A model generated the notes under the pieces. That model did not search any database and was not told where the DNA came from. It saw only the letters and a list, made by a program, of their open reading frames with translations. From assembly GCA_022768285.1 (NCBI GenBank), contig JALEMJ010000008.1:1-56546 (forward strand): a stretch of 56,546 nt of DNA. The letters are read 5' to 3'. Shown in pieces: positions 9,209-16,717 of this stretch; the stretch's first letter is position 1; each line of letters starts with the position of its first letter. This DNA is from Aerococcus sp. (GTDB lineage: Bacteria > Bacillota > Bacilli > Lactobacillales > Aerococcaceae). The position numbers and the translations under genes are program-made.

Positions 9209-9700
9209 ATGACAAAAGCACTCTATGCAGGAAGTTTTGATCCACCGACATTCGGGCATTTAGATCTTATCAAACGCGCATCATCGCTATTCGATGAGGT
9301 GATTGTGGCGGTTGCTAAGAATACAGCGAAGCAGCCGCTCTTTACGACCGAAGAGCGAATTGCGCTTTTTGAAGAGAATCTCACCGATTGTCCGAATGTG
9401 ACGGTTCAAGCACTGGATGAAGGGCAGTTGACTGTGAATGTTGCGCGTAAGCTTGGCTGTCAAGCGCTGCTCCGCGGTGTTCGTAATCCAGTAGACTTGG
9501 AATATGAGATGAGCGTTGCCGAAATGAATCGCCAACAAGCACCCGAGATCGATACGGTGTGCTTATTAGCGAATCCGAAATATCGCTATCTCTCTTCCAG
9601 TATTGTCAAAGAAACAGCTATATTTAACGGTGACCTCTCGCAGTCTATTCCTGAAAATGTTAGAGAGGCCTTGCAGCAGAAACTGCGTGAAAAAGAATAA
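9209..9700 (+). CDS. coaD: phosphopantetheine adenylyltransferase
   Basis: Catalyses the penultimate step of coenzyme A synthesis, adenylating 4'-phosphopantetheine. The 163-residue protein has the nucleotidyltransferase motif GSFDPPTFGHLDLIKRA near residues 8-24, the conserved ALLRGVRNPVDLEYE near 90, and SSSIVKE near 130. The ribosome site GAGAGGTGAAGTA precedes ATG 9209. It is the last gene of map-lcp-coaD and is followed by a terminator. Confidence 0.97.
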   Translation: MTKALYAGSFDPPTFGHLDLIKRASSLFDEVIVAVAKNTAKQPLFTTEERIALFEENLTDCPNVTVQALDEGQLTVNVARKLGCQALLRGVRNPVDLEYEMSVAEMNRQQAPEIDTVCLLANPKYRYLSSSIVKETAIFNGDLSQSIPENVREALQQKLREKE

Positions 9701-9710
9701 TAAGTGAATG

Positions 9711-9736
9711 CCCCAGTGAATCGCTGGGGTGTTTTT
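9711..9736 (+). terminator. terminator after coaD
   Basis: CCCCAG (9711-9716) pairs with CTGGGG (9724-9729), followed by TGTTTTTA. It closes the map-lcp-coaD transcript. Confidence 0.85.
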
Positions 9737-9771
9737 ATTAATGTAGAGTTATGCACTATATGTATAAAATA

Positions 9772-9814
9772 TGCGTTTAAGGGCGAATTAACGCCTCTTT
9801 AGGAAGTAAACGCA
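9772..9814. repeat. nested inverted repeat, possible operator
   Basis: TGCGTTTA (9772-9779) and TAAACGCA (9807-9814) are perfect inverted copies. Between them GGCG (9782-9785) and CGCC (9792-9795) form a second inverted pair. The right arm abuts a promoter whose -10 is TATAAT at 9835-9840. The position suggests a regulator site for the small-gene cluster downstream; no T run follows, so it is not a terminator. Confidence 0.45.
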
Positions 9815-9869
9815 CCATTACATGTAAGCTCTTTTATAATATGGTGTTAGCTATTAGGGGGCGAATCGA

Positions 9870-10004
9870 ATGCTATTGTTTGCTTTAATTATGTTAATCG
9901 CAGTAGGTGTCGGGTATGCGCCTAAGAAATATCAACTACCTGCCGCAATACTATCAGGAATTGTTGCTGTTGTATTTGTATGGCTTTTTAATGTGAGCGC
10001 GTAA
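9870..10004 (+). CDS. small membrane protein of 44 residues
   Basis: A short frame preceded by TTAGGGGG 9 bp before ATG 9870, with a TATAAT at 9835-9840. It encodes two hydrophobic stretches (LLFALIMLIAVGVGY and AILSGIVAVVFVWLF) joined by a short basic turn (PKKYQ), a typical small two-segment membrane protein. The family is not recognised. It is 21 bp upstream of another membrane-protein gene and shortly before a broken LytTR regulator, so it may belong to a peptide-sensing or bacteriocin-type unit. Confidence 0.6.
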   Translation: MLLFALIMLIAVGVGYAPKKYQLPAAILSGIVAVVFVWLFNVSA

Positions 10005-10025
10005 TATAAGGGAGGGGCAAGAGCA

Positions 10026-10436
10026 ATGAAAAATTTAAATAGCGGGGATAAAATACTGTTCTCAGCGTTTATAGTGGCTTTAATATACACTTGGGGACGT
10101 TTATTATTGTCAACGTTTGGAATAATGAATTATGGTTGGGATATTTTTATTCTATCATTCGTCACCTATGTATTTATGGTCATCATAGAGCATATGATCT
10201 TTAAACAGCACCAATCGATATTCAATTCAGAAGCTGCTTACACAACAGTGCGCTCGGTATTCATAACCTTTGGACTACCAATGATTTTTGTGACTTACCA
10301 TTCGGTGAACTATCTTGAGAATATGCTCGCAGGATTGCTATCGCCATTACAGCTATTAGTATTAATTGGCGTAGGATTGGTAATGGCACTATTAATTCTA
10401 GCGCTTAAATATTTCAACCATGGTTCTCAGTCATAA
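10026..10436 (+). CDS. uncharacterised four-helix membrane protein
   Basis: A 136-residue protein with GGGAGGGGCAAGAGCA before ATG 10026. Hydrophobic stretches at about residues 10-30, 38-56, 76-96 and 105-128 suggest four membrane helices. Small four-helix proteins next to LytTR regulators are common in Firmicutes and are sometimes inhibitors of the regulator; the gene order here (membrane protein, then LytTR gene 58 bp downstream) fits, but the sequence shows no family motif I recognise. Confidence 0.65.
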   Translation: MKNLNSGDKILFSAFIVALIYTWGRLLLSTFGIMNYGWDIFILSFVTYVFMVIIEHMIFKQHQSIFNSEAAYTTVRSVFITFGLPMIFVTYHSVNYLENMLAGLLSPLQLLVLIGVGLVMALLILALKYFNHGSQS

Positions 10437-10494
10437 CTATTTATTGCTATTATAGTAGTGAGAAATAGCATATATATTACATAGGTGAGTAATA

Positions 10495-11229
10495 ATGAGA
10501 ATCAATGTCTATTATCAGGATTATGAATTTTTACAAGAAATAGTCGAAGATTATTGTCTATTTCATGAGAGTTTTGAAATGGGCATAGTGTCATGTTCTC
10601 AGGAAAAGTTACTCCATAATGTAGAAATTACAAAAAGTCAGTTGGAGATTTATATTCTCCAATTAAATACAGACACAGATGACGCATTCGCCGAGCGACT
10701 ACGCATCCTGAATAGTATGGCAAAAATTATTATAGTGCCATCACTCAGGAGGGTTCATCAGCTTATCCATCGTCATATCGAAATCTATGATTATTTAGTA
10801 TTGGACGAACAGTTAGATGTTCGTTTACGCTTGCAGCAATCTTTGGATGAGTTACAGGAGATGTGCTGCCGGTAGGATAATGATCTTTGTTTAGTATTGC
10901 AATGCGGGCGTGAAGAACGGTGCATACCGTATGGCGATACTTTAGCGTTAATTTCGGTGCCATATAAACATCAAGTGACACTAAAAACAGTACGTGAAGA
11001 TATTACTTTTTATGATAATTTGCATCGATTACTTGATGCGTACCCTAACTACTTCGTGCGCGCTAGTCGTTATGCATTAGTTAATCCGGAAAATATTGTA
11101 GCGATCAGTACAAAGACAAAGTTATTGGCTTTTACGAATGGGCAGACACTAAAGTACTCAAAAAAATACCAAAAAGATTTATTAAAACATATCTATGAGA
11201 CTCATCACTCCTATAGAATTACGAAATAG
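10495..11229 (+). pseudogene. LytTR response regulator interrupted by an in-frame TAG
   Basis: Two frames in the same register, 10495-10875 and from 10897 on, are separated only by a TAG at 10873-10875. Read through, they make a protein of about 244 residues, the size of AgrA/ComE regulators. The N-terminal half resembles a receiver domain but its phosphorylation aspartates are not evident. The C-terminal half is a LytTR DNA-binding domain (FVRASRYALVNPENIVAIS, then TNGQTLKYSKKYQKDL). The TTG at 10897 could restart translation and give a free DNA-binding domain, so residual function is possible. AgrA/ComE-type regulators usually control peptide or bacteriocin operons. Confidence 0.75.
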
Positions 11230-11299
11230 ATGTAGGACTAATAGAAAGGGAAGATCGCTCTTCCCTTTTATAAGACTTTCTACATGTTATTACTAAGTA

Positions 11300-11500
11300 T
11301 TAAATCCTTGTTTTCAGTTTTCGCGCATTAATGACACATCTACCTAAAAAGTAAAAGAAAGCGAAGAAGAAATAAAAAATAAAGTTTTTAAACATATCGA
11401 TGGGCAGAACAAGATTCATCACGATGACAATGAGGAATACGCCACCCATCACGTATAGCATTTCATCAAATGATTTTTTAACAACTGACATGAAGATCAC
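11300..11500 (-). CDS. small two-helix membrane protein, possible bacteriocin immunity protein
   Basis: A 66-residue protein with two hydrophobic segments (about residues 14-34 and 38-56) and a basic tail ending NARKLKTRI. A GTG start at 11498-11500 overlaps the TGA of the upstream peptide frame (sequence GTGA), and an ATG lies three codons later. Size, topology and position fit immunity proteins of class II bacteriocins, but the sequence itself is not diagnostic. Its neighbours are a broken LytTR regulator and a degraded peptide gene. Confidence 0.45.
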   Translation of the reverse strand: MIFMSVVKKSFDEMLYVMGGVFLIVIVMNLVLPIDMFKNFIFYFFFAFFYFLGRCVINARKLKTRI

Positions 11501-11640
11501 ATCCCTACATTATTGATTACGACTTCCAGTGTATCGAATCCTCTAATCATAAATATTTTACCGCTAGATATTGTTTGTGTTGTTGCTCTTGTAACAGCAC
11601 CGATAGCTGCAGCCCATCCTGGTCCAGGTGCATTGTTATT
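11497..11640 (-). pseudogene. remnant of a small secreted-peptide (bacteriocin-like) gene
   Basis: A 47-residue open frame without a start, bounded upstream by TAA. It contains GPGWAAAIGAVTRATTQ, a Gly/Ala-rich stretch like bacteriocin cores, and its stop overlaps the GTG start of the small membrane protein, as in translationally coupled structural/immunity pairs. About 80 bp further upstream on the minus strand stands a good ribosome site (AGGGAGGT, near 11735) before ATG AAT GGC TAA, so a former gene start seems cut off. The leader cannot be rebuilt. The 420 bp between 11500 and 11921 hold only this and the guaC promoter. Confidence 0.4.
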
Positions 11641-11741
11641 TTATGATCTTTAAAATAGCACATTTTTTGATTTTTGCAATCGCTTTTTTATAGGATCAGC
11701 AGAACGGTTATCACTTATTAGCCATTCATACCTCCCTAAAC

Positions 11742-11784
11742 GTTTCAGAATGAGTTTCATTTTTTAAAAATTAGTGGAGTTTCA
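11742..11784 (-). repeat. three copies of TGAAAC upstream of the peptide remnant
   Basis: On the plus strand GTTTCA occurs at 11742, 11754 and 11779, the last two within the octamer GAGTTTCA (11752-11759 and 11777-11784). They lie just upstream of the minus-strand ribosome site of the degraded peptide gene, where regulator sites of LytTR-controlled promoters would be. This could be chance in AT-rich DNA. Confidence 0.3.
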
Positions 11785-11840
11785 GATCATTTGAATAGCA
11801 ATTTTGAAAAGTTAATCATCTTATCTCCAAACGTTCGGAT

Positions 11841-11870
11841 TTGACAAATGTTCCTGGCGCTAGCTACAAT
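11841..11870 (+). promoter_or_regulatory. guaC promoter
   Basis: Perfect -35 TTGACA (11841-11846), an 18-bp spacer and -10 TACAAT (11865-11870), about 50 bp before the guaC start. A small hairpin (GTGCT/AGCAC, 11879-11895) lies in the leader. Confidence 0.8.
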
Positions 11871-11920
11871 AATCAGCGGTGCTTTTTCTGAGCACAAATT
11901 GAGTTAAGGAGTAGAGATAG

Positions 11921-12889
11921 ATGGAAACCTTTGACTACGAACAGGTGCAACTTGTACCCGCAAAGTGTGTGGTGAAGAGCCGTAAAGAGTGTGATACTTC
12001 TGTAACACTCGGTAAACATACATTCAAATTGCCGGTGGTACCGTCCAACATGCAGACGGTGTTGAATGAATCATTAGCCGAGAAGTTAGCAGAACAGAAT
12101 TACTTCTACATCATGCACCGCTTCAATCCAGAACGTCGCGTACCATTCGTTAAACATATGAATGAACGCGGCTTGATTGCCTCCATTAGTGTTGGGGTAA
12201 AACCTGGTGAAAAAGAAGCCGTCCAAGAGCTCAAGGATGCGGGTGCTGTTCCTGATTACATCACGATTGATATCGCACATGGGCATTCAGATTCTGTCAT
12301 TGATATGATTCACTTTATCAAGGACCTGTTCCCAGATACTTTCGTCATTGCAGGAAATGTTGCAACACCGGAAGCTGTTCGTGATCTTGAAAACGCGGGT
12401 GCTGATGCGACAAAAGTCGGCGTCGGACCAGGACGTGTATGTATTACAAAGATTAAAACCGGGTTTGGTACGGCCGGCTGGCAATTAGCTGCCATCCGTC
12501 TGTGTGCGAAGGCTGCGCGTAAACCGATTATCGCTGATGGCGGTATCCGCACACACGGGGATATTGCCAAGAGTATCCGCTTCGGTGCGTCCTTTGTGAT
12601 GATCGGTTCTCTCTTGGCTGGTCATATCGAATCACCAGGTGAAGAAAAAGAAGAGAATGGTGTGAAGTACAAGGAATACTTCGGTTCAGCGAGCCAATAC
12701 CAAAAAGGTGAATATAAGAACGTCGAAGGGAAGAAAATCTGGATTGAAAGTCGCGGGAGCGTCTTTGATACACTCGAAGAAATGCATCAAGACTTACAGT
12801 CGAGTATCTCCTATGCCGGTGGGCGTGACCTCGAAGCATTGCGTCGCGTTGACTACATGATTGTGCCAACCATCTATAATGGCGACTAA
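11921..12889 (+). CDS. guaC: GMP reductase
   Basis: Reduces GMP to IMP with NADPH and releases ammonia, returning guanine nucleotides to the purine pool. The 322-residue protein belongs to the IMPDH/GMPR barrel family: VVPSNMQTV near 43, [18 protein letters not shown] (the catalytic cysteine loop) near 170, [21 protein letters not shown] near 206 and [19 protein letters not shown] near 248. It lacks the CBS domains of IMP dehydrogenase, and the VCITK loop and size fit the Firmicutes GuaC type. It is monocistronic, with a near-consensus promoter and a terminator. Confidence 0.95.
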   Translation: METFDYEQVQLVPAKCVVKSRKECDTSVTLGKHTFKLPVVPSNMQTVLNESLAEKLAEQNYFYIMHRFNPERRVPFVKHMNERGLIASISVGVKPGEKEAVQELKDAGAVPDYITIDIAHGHSDSVIDMIHFIKDLFPDTFVIAGNVATPEAVRDLENAGADATKVGVGPGRVCITKIKTGFGTAGWQLAAIRLCAKAARKPIIADGGIRTHGDIAKSIRFGASFVMIGSLLAGHIESPGEEKEENGVKYKEYFGSASQYQKGEYKNVEGKKIWIESRGSVFDTLEEMHQDLQSSISYAGGRDLEALRRVDYMIVPTIYNGD

Positions 12890-12910
12890 TTGTTAAAAAA
12901 GAATGAAATT

Positions 12911-12940
12911 AAGCACGGTACGGTGGTATCGTGCTTTTCA
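12911..12940 (+). terminator. terminator after guaC
   Basis: AAGCACG (12911-12917) pairs with CGTGCTT (12930-12936); the inner GTAC/GTAT extends the stem, and TTTTC follows. Confidence 0.8.
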
Positions 12941-12995
12941 TTTAGGATAGAATGGTTTATGATGGATAATTCCAAACATGAGGGGGATGAGATGA

Positions 12996-13877
12996 GTGAA
13001 AGCAGCAGTACTCACAGACGGTACGTTTGAATTACCACAGCACATTATGGATCGTGCAGATCATTTCGGTTTTAATTTATCGATTAATTTTGCGAATGGT
13101 GAAACAATTAATCAGAACATCAATGATGATGAAATGATTAAATTTTACGATATGATTGATGAAGCCGATCAACTACCAACGACATCACAGGTGCCGTTAA
13201 CGGATCTCTATGCGATTTATGATCAGTTGGTCGAGGAAGGGTACGACACAGTTTTCGTTGCTGTTATTCCAACCGGTCTCAGCGGCACGCTCAATTCTAT
13301 TCAGAATGTGGCTAGAGACTATGAAGATAAAATCTCAACGCGTATATTGAGCCATCGTTCAATCGTGAATGCCTTATCCCATTTAACCCTTTGTCTGTAT
13401 GATGATATTGATCAAGGGTTGGATGCGGACACCATTGAGAAACGTATGAACTGGTTGGACAGTACGCATAAGCAGTGGGCGATTGTCGGTAGTATGGATC
13501 AGCTTGTCAAAGGTGGCCGTGCGAGTCGCTTCGCCGGTTTCATGGGCAATCTGATGCATATTGTGCCGCTTGTTAAGTCCGAAGAAGATGGCGGATTGAA
13601 TCTCGCGGGTAAAGCACATACCGTTAAACGCGCAGCTAAGAAAATTATTCAACTGATTGAAGAAGAAGTGAAACAATACCCTGAAGGCGGGACAATTCAG
13701 ATCTTCCAGGCTGATAATATGGCGGGCGCTAAAGAAGTTGAAGCAGAATTGAAAAAGATGTTGCCAGATAATTTTGATACAACGATTGAATGGCTGAGCC
13801 CAGTTATTGCTGTACATATTGGTCGTGGCACGGTAGGCTTCAGCGTGCTGCCAAATATGGCAAACTATAAAGAATAA
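12996..13877 (+). CDS. DegV-family fatty-acid-binding protein
   Basis: DegV (FakB-type) proteins bind a fatty acid and present it to a kinase (FakA) that makes acyl phosphate for phospholipid synthesis. This 293-residue protein has the family layout: ILTDG-like start (AVLTDGTFELP), LPTTSQVPLTDL near 65-76 (the TSQ residues contact the carboxylate), AVIPTGLSGTLNSIQ near 89, MDQLVKGGRASR near 165 and a C-terminal HIGRGTVGFSV. It starts with GTG after GAGGGGGATGA. No fakA is in the window, as is usual for dispersed fakB genes. Confidence 0.9.
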   Translation: MKAAVLTDGTFELPQHIMDRADHFGFNLSINFANGETINQNINDDEMIKFYDMIDEADQLPTTSQVPLTDLYAIYDQLVEEGYDTVFVAVIPTGLSGTLNSIQNVARDYEDKISTRILSHRSIVNALSHLTLCLYDDIDQGLDADTIEKRMNWLDSTHKQWAIVGSMDQLVKGGRASRFAGFMGNLMHIVPLVKSEEDGGLNLAGKAHTVKRAAKKIIQLIEEEVKQYPEGGTIQIFQADNMAGAKEVEAELKKMLPDNFDTTIEWLSPVIAVHIGRGTVGFSVLPNMANYKE

Positions 13878-13894
13878 TTAGAGTCAGAGATCAA

Positions 13895-13922
13895 AAGGGC
13901 GCCAGCATAGGCGTCTTTTTTG
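13895..13922 (+). terminator. terminator after degV-family gene
   Basis: AAGGGCGCC (13895-13903) pairs with GGCGTCTTT (13910-13918) through two G-U pairs, followed by a T run. Confidence 0.75.
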
Positions 13923-13939
13923 TTGAAAGGATTGTAGCC

Positions 13940-14401
13940 ATGTTATTGACGAGTTTGGTGTATTTAGAGAATCAAGGCGATGTGTTGATGTTATATCGCA
14001 ATAAAAAACAAAATGATGTGAATGAAGGAAAATGGATCGGTATCGGTGGCAAATTTGAGGCGGATGAGCGACCAATCGACTGTGCGATTCGCGAAGTTCA
14101 TGAAGAAACAGGACAGACACCGGAACGATTAAATTTTCGCGGTGTCGTTACATTTGTCTATCCGAATCACCCGACAACGTATATGTTCCTCTATACTGGC
14201 ATGCTAGCCGATCGTAACGTGGTTGCTAACGACGAAGGAACGATGCACTGGGTGCCACGCGATGAAATCCTCGATTTAAACCTCTGGAAAGGTGACCGTA
14301 TTTTTTTGAAGCAATTAGCCACCTCTGATGCGCCGATCGATTTGAAATTACGGTATAATGAAAAAGATGAACTTATCGAAGTAAAAGGCGGCGATGAGTA
14401 G
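13940..14401 (+). CDS. NUDIX hydrolase (MutT/8-oxo-dGTPase-like)
   Basis: This 153-residue protein hydrolyses a nucleoside diphosphate linked to another group, possibly 8-oxo-dGTP. The Nudix box is complete: GGKFEADERPIDCAIREVHEETG near residues 33-55, with the REVHEE core. The N-terminus LLTSLVYLENQGDVLMLYR is typical of the MutT/YtkD-like group that starts with 8-oxo-dGTPase folds. It lies 20 bp upstream of the CpsB-like gene, so it may be co-transcribed with it. The exact substrate cannot be told from sequence. Confidence 0.9.
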   Translation: MLLTSLVYLENQGDVLMLYRNKKQNDVNEGKWIGIGGKFEADERPIDCAIREVHEETGQTPERLNFRGVVTFVYPNHPTTYMFLYTGMLADRNVVANDEGTMHWVPRDEILDLNLWKGDRIFLKQLATSDAPIDLKLRYNEKDELIEVKGGDE

Positions 14402-14421
14402 CCTAGGGAGGAGTCAATGAG

Positions 14422-15162
14422 ATGTTAGTGGATCCGTGTTTTCAGCAGTTAACGCCCGATAATCCTATGCCGGAAACCGCATGGTTGCGAGTTGCGAATC
14501 AGCTCATTAATGCGGGTGTGACACATCTCCTTGTCGCACCTCTCTATCCAGCAACATCGATGTTCCCCGAACGGATGCATGCGCTGGTGACGATGTATCA
14601 GGAGATGCTGGATCGACGTGGCGTACCATTAGTGATTTACCCTGGGCAGACGGTATTGATTAATCAGCCATTGCGCACGGAAGCTTTCACTAATGAACTG
14701 CTCTATGCTGACCTTAATCAACGGTATTTACTCGTTCAGGCGCCAGAGGATATCACATTTGATACTTTACTTGGCGCATTATTCGAGGCTTTGCGTCGCA
14801 ATATCATCCCGGTTCTTGTTAATCCAGAAAAACTGTCGAAGCTTTCTGATGACGATATTCAACAGTTGCGCGATCAGGGGATCAAATTGATGGTTTCTAA
14901 CAATTCTTTACGTGATCGGCATTATGCGAAGCGTCTGACGCGGTGGTTTAATCAGCAATGGGTCACAACCATCGGATCCGTAGCGGGTGAAGCAGAGGAA
15001 CCGGTGGATTATCGCCAGACCACGCGGTGGCTTGATCAGCACGTCGGTCGCTCGTATCGTGATGATTTACGTCTAAACAATAAAGCGCTGTTGAATGGTG
15101 ATCCGTTTATTGAAAACCATCATTTCAACAAACGCCACCGCTTGTTTGGTAAGCGCAAGTAG
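14422..15162 (+). CDS. degenerate CpsB/YwqE-like PHP-fold protein, probably without phosphatase activity
   Basis: This 246-residue protein sits directly before cpsC and cpsD, where the manganese-dependent tyrosine phosphatase CpsB normally lies, and its plan matches: start, VTHLLVAPLYP near 40 where CpsB has a T-P-H motif, ALFEALRRNIIPVLVNPEKL near 120-140 where CpsB has G-x-x-P-V-x-A-H-x-E-R, and WVTTIGSVAG near 183 where CpsB has the S-D-x-H motif. The metal-binding residues are gone: the N-terminal H-x-H is D-P-C-F, and later histidines are replaced. It is probably a pseudoenzyme. The family assignment comes from context plus pattern, so it is moderately sure. Confidence 0.65.
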   Translation: MLVDPCFQQLTPDNPMPETAWLRVANQLINAGVTHLLVAPLYPATSMFPERMHALVTMYQEMLDRRGVPLVIYPGQTVLINQPLRTEAFTNELLYADLNQRYLLVQAPEDITFDTLLGALFEALRRNIIPVLVNPEKLSKLSDDDIQQLRDQGIKLMVSNNSLRDRHYAKRLTRWFNQQWVTTIGSVAGEAEEPVDYRQTTRWLDQHVGRSYRDDLRLNNKALLNGDPFIENHHFNKRHRLFGKRK

Positions 15163-15224
15163 ATAGCAGTTTTCGAGACAATTGCGGATATGCTATGATG
15201 ATTCTAAGAGGAGCGATCAGAAGT

Positions 15225-15935
15225 ATGAATGAAAAACATCGTACCAACGCGTTTCAACGCATCATTTTTGCCTTCAAGACCCGCTGGCTATTGCCATTTC
15301 TCGGGGGGCTTATCGGGCTCACTGTGGGGTTAGTTCTAGCATTTGCGGTTGTCACACCGACGTATGAGAGTCAATCGCAAGTCATTGTGGATCAGCAAGG
15401 TAAAACGGCTAATACTGATATTTACGAAGAAACCTTAACATCGTCGACGGTATTGGACCCGGTGGTTAAGGCGGTACCTGAAGTGACAGCTGCCGATGAT
15501 TTTGTGGATGACATCGCGGTAAATGTTCAAGAGGACACAGGAGTCGTGACGATCAGTGCCCGGAACCGATCACCAAAAGTAGCCGCGCAGATTAACCAAC
15601 AATTGACAAGCAGCTTTATTCAGTCGGCACCGAAACTGTTGGCAACGGAAAAGGTCGCACTATTATCAAAAGTGAGTACACCGACGCAGCCGATAGCGCC
15701 TTCCGCTTGGCTGTACGGCCTTGTTGGAACGTTGATCGGTGTCAGTGTAATGGCTGTAATCGTTATTGTTCAGGCATTGCGCGACGATTTAATCTACAGT
15801 GAATCAATCGTGAGTGATCTTGGCTGGGAACTCGTCGGTGTTCTGCCTGAAATTAGTCAAGAAGAGATTGCTTTGACACGTTTTAAAAGCAATCAGCCAC
15901 CAATGGCATCGGACGATACGAAGCGCAGATTGTAA
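15225..15935 (+). CDS. cpsC: CpsC/Wzz-like chain-length and kinase-activator protein
   Basis: A 236-residue membrane protein with two helices, at about residues 22-44 (WLLPFLGGLIGLTVGLVLAF) and 165-187 (WLYGLVGTLIGVSVMAVIVI), flanking an extracytoplasmic domain that begins PTYESQSQVIVD, the Wzz pattern. Gram-positive CpsC proteins activate the CpsD tyrosine kinase through their cytoplasmic tail and control polysaccharide length. The start is ATG 15225, which follows AAGAGGAG; an in-frame ATG at 15195 lies before that site and is unlikely. The tail after helix 2 is longer than usual (about 48 residues). cpsD follows 14 bp later. Confidence 0.85.
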   Translation: MNEKHRTNAFQRIIFAFKTRWLLPFLGGLIGLTVGLVLAFAVVTPTYESQSQVIVDQQGKTANTDIYEETLTSSTVLDPVVKAVPEVTAADDFVDDIAVNVQEDTGVVTISARNRSPKVAAQINQQLTSSFIQSAPKLLATEKVALLSKVSTPTQPIAPSAWLYGLVGTLIGVSVMAVIVIVQALRDDLIYSESIVSDLGWELVGVLPEISQEEIALTRFKSNQPPMASDDTKRRL

Positions 15936-15949
15936 GGAGGGATGCTGAC

Positions 15950-16699
15950 ATGTTTCATCGTGAAGAACGCAATATTGAACGTAAAAATCGTGAGCAGCAT
16001 CTCGGCAGCGCACTGATGACATATACAGCGCCGAACGGTGTGATTGCTGAACAGTTTCGGACGATACGGACGAATATTAAGCAGCGCATGCTTAAACATA
16101 ATGCGCATACGGTGATGTTTACTTCCTCAGGGCCTTATGAAGGAAAATCGATGGTAGCTAGTAATGTAGCGGTTGCCATGGCGAAGCTGGAACATTTTCG
16201 TGTGCTTTATATCGATGCGGACATGCGCAAACCGACCGCGCACAAAACATTTGATATTCATACAACCTCAGGACTGTCCGGTGTGCTGACGGATCGCCGT
16301 ACGGAATTTATGTCGGTCACGCAGTATATTCCCGAGATGAATTTATACGTATTACCCGCCGGTCCTGTACCGTCAAATCCTGCCGAGTTACTCAGTTCTG
16401 ACCGAATGGCGCAATTGATCCAGCAAGCAGAAGGTATGTTTGATTTAGTGATTGTCGATACACCACCAGTACTCGTGGTAACCGATGCACAGTTGATCGG
16501 TGAGAGTATCGATTCAGTGGTATTCGTGATACGTGAAGGTGTAGCCAAGCAGCATGAATTGTACAAAGCGAAGCAAGTGCTCGAAAATATCAATGCGGAA
16601 GTACTCGGCGTCGTTTATAATGGAGCTACCGGTAATACCCGCCATTCTTATTACGGTTATGGCTACGGGGTAGACGATGATCTGAGACTAGATGATTAA
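15950..16699 (+). CDS. cpsD: CpsD-like bacterial tyrosine (BY) kinase
   Basis: A 249-residue cytoplasmic kinase that autophosphorylates a C-terminal tyrosine cluster and modulates polysaccharide or cell-wall assembly. Walker A is SSGPYEGKSMVASNVA near residue 60, Walker A' is VLYIDADMRKP near 85, and Walker B is LVIVDTPP near 165. The tail HSYYGYGYG near 235 holds four tyrosines. The start ATG 15950 has AAGGAGGGA upstream. No capsule glycosyltransferase, flippase or polymerase follows, so the kinase may act on another pathway such as LCP-dependent wall polymers. Confidence 0.92.
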   Translation: MFHREERNIERKNREQHLGSALMTYTAPNGVIAEQFRTIRTNIKQRMLKHNAHTVMFTSSGPYEGKSMVASNVAVAMAKLEHFRVLYIDADMRKPTAHKTFDIHTTSGLSGVLTDRRTEFMSVTQYIPEMNLYVLPAGPVPSNPAELLSSDRMAQLIQQAEGMFDLVIVDTPPVLVVTDAQLIGESIDSVVFVIREGVAKQHELYKAKQVLENINAEVLGVVYNGATGNTRHSYYGYGYGVDDDLRLDD

Positions 16700-16717
16700 A
16701 ATTAAAAGGAGAAAGTG

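Noticed and set aside
9772-9814. Inverted repeat as a second terminator of coaD
   Set aside because: The arms are 27 bp apart and no T run follows; a good terminator is already present at 9711.
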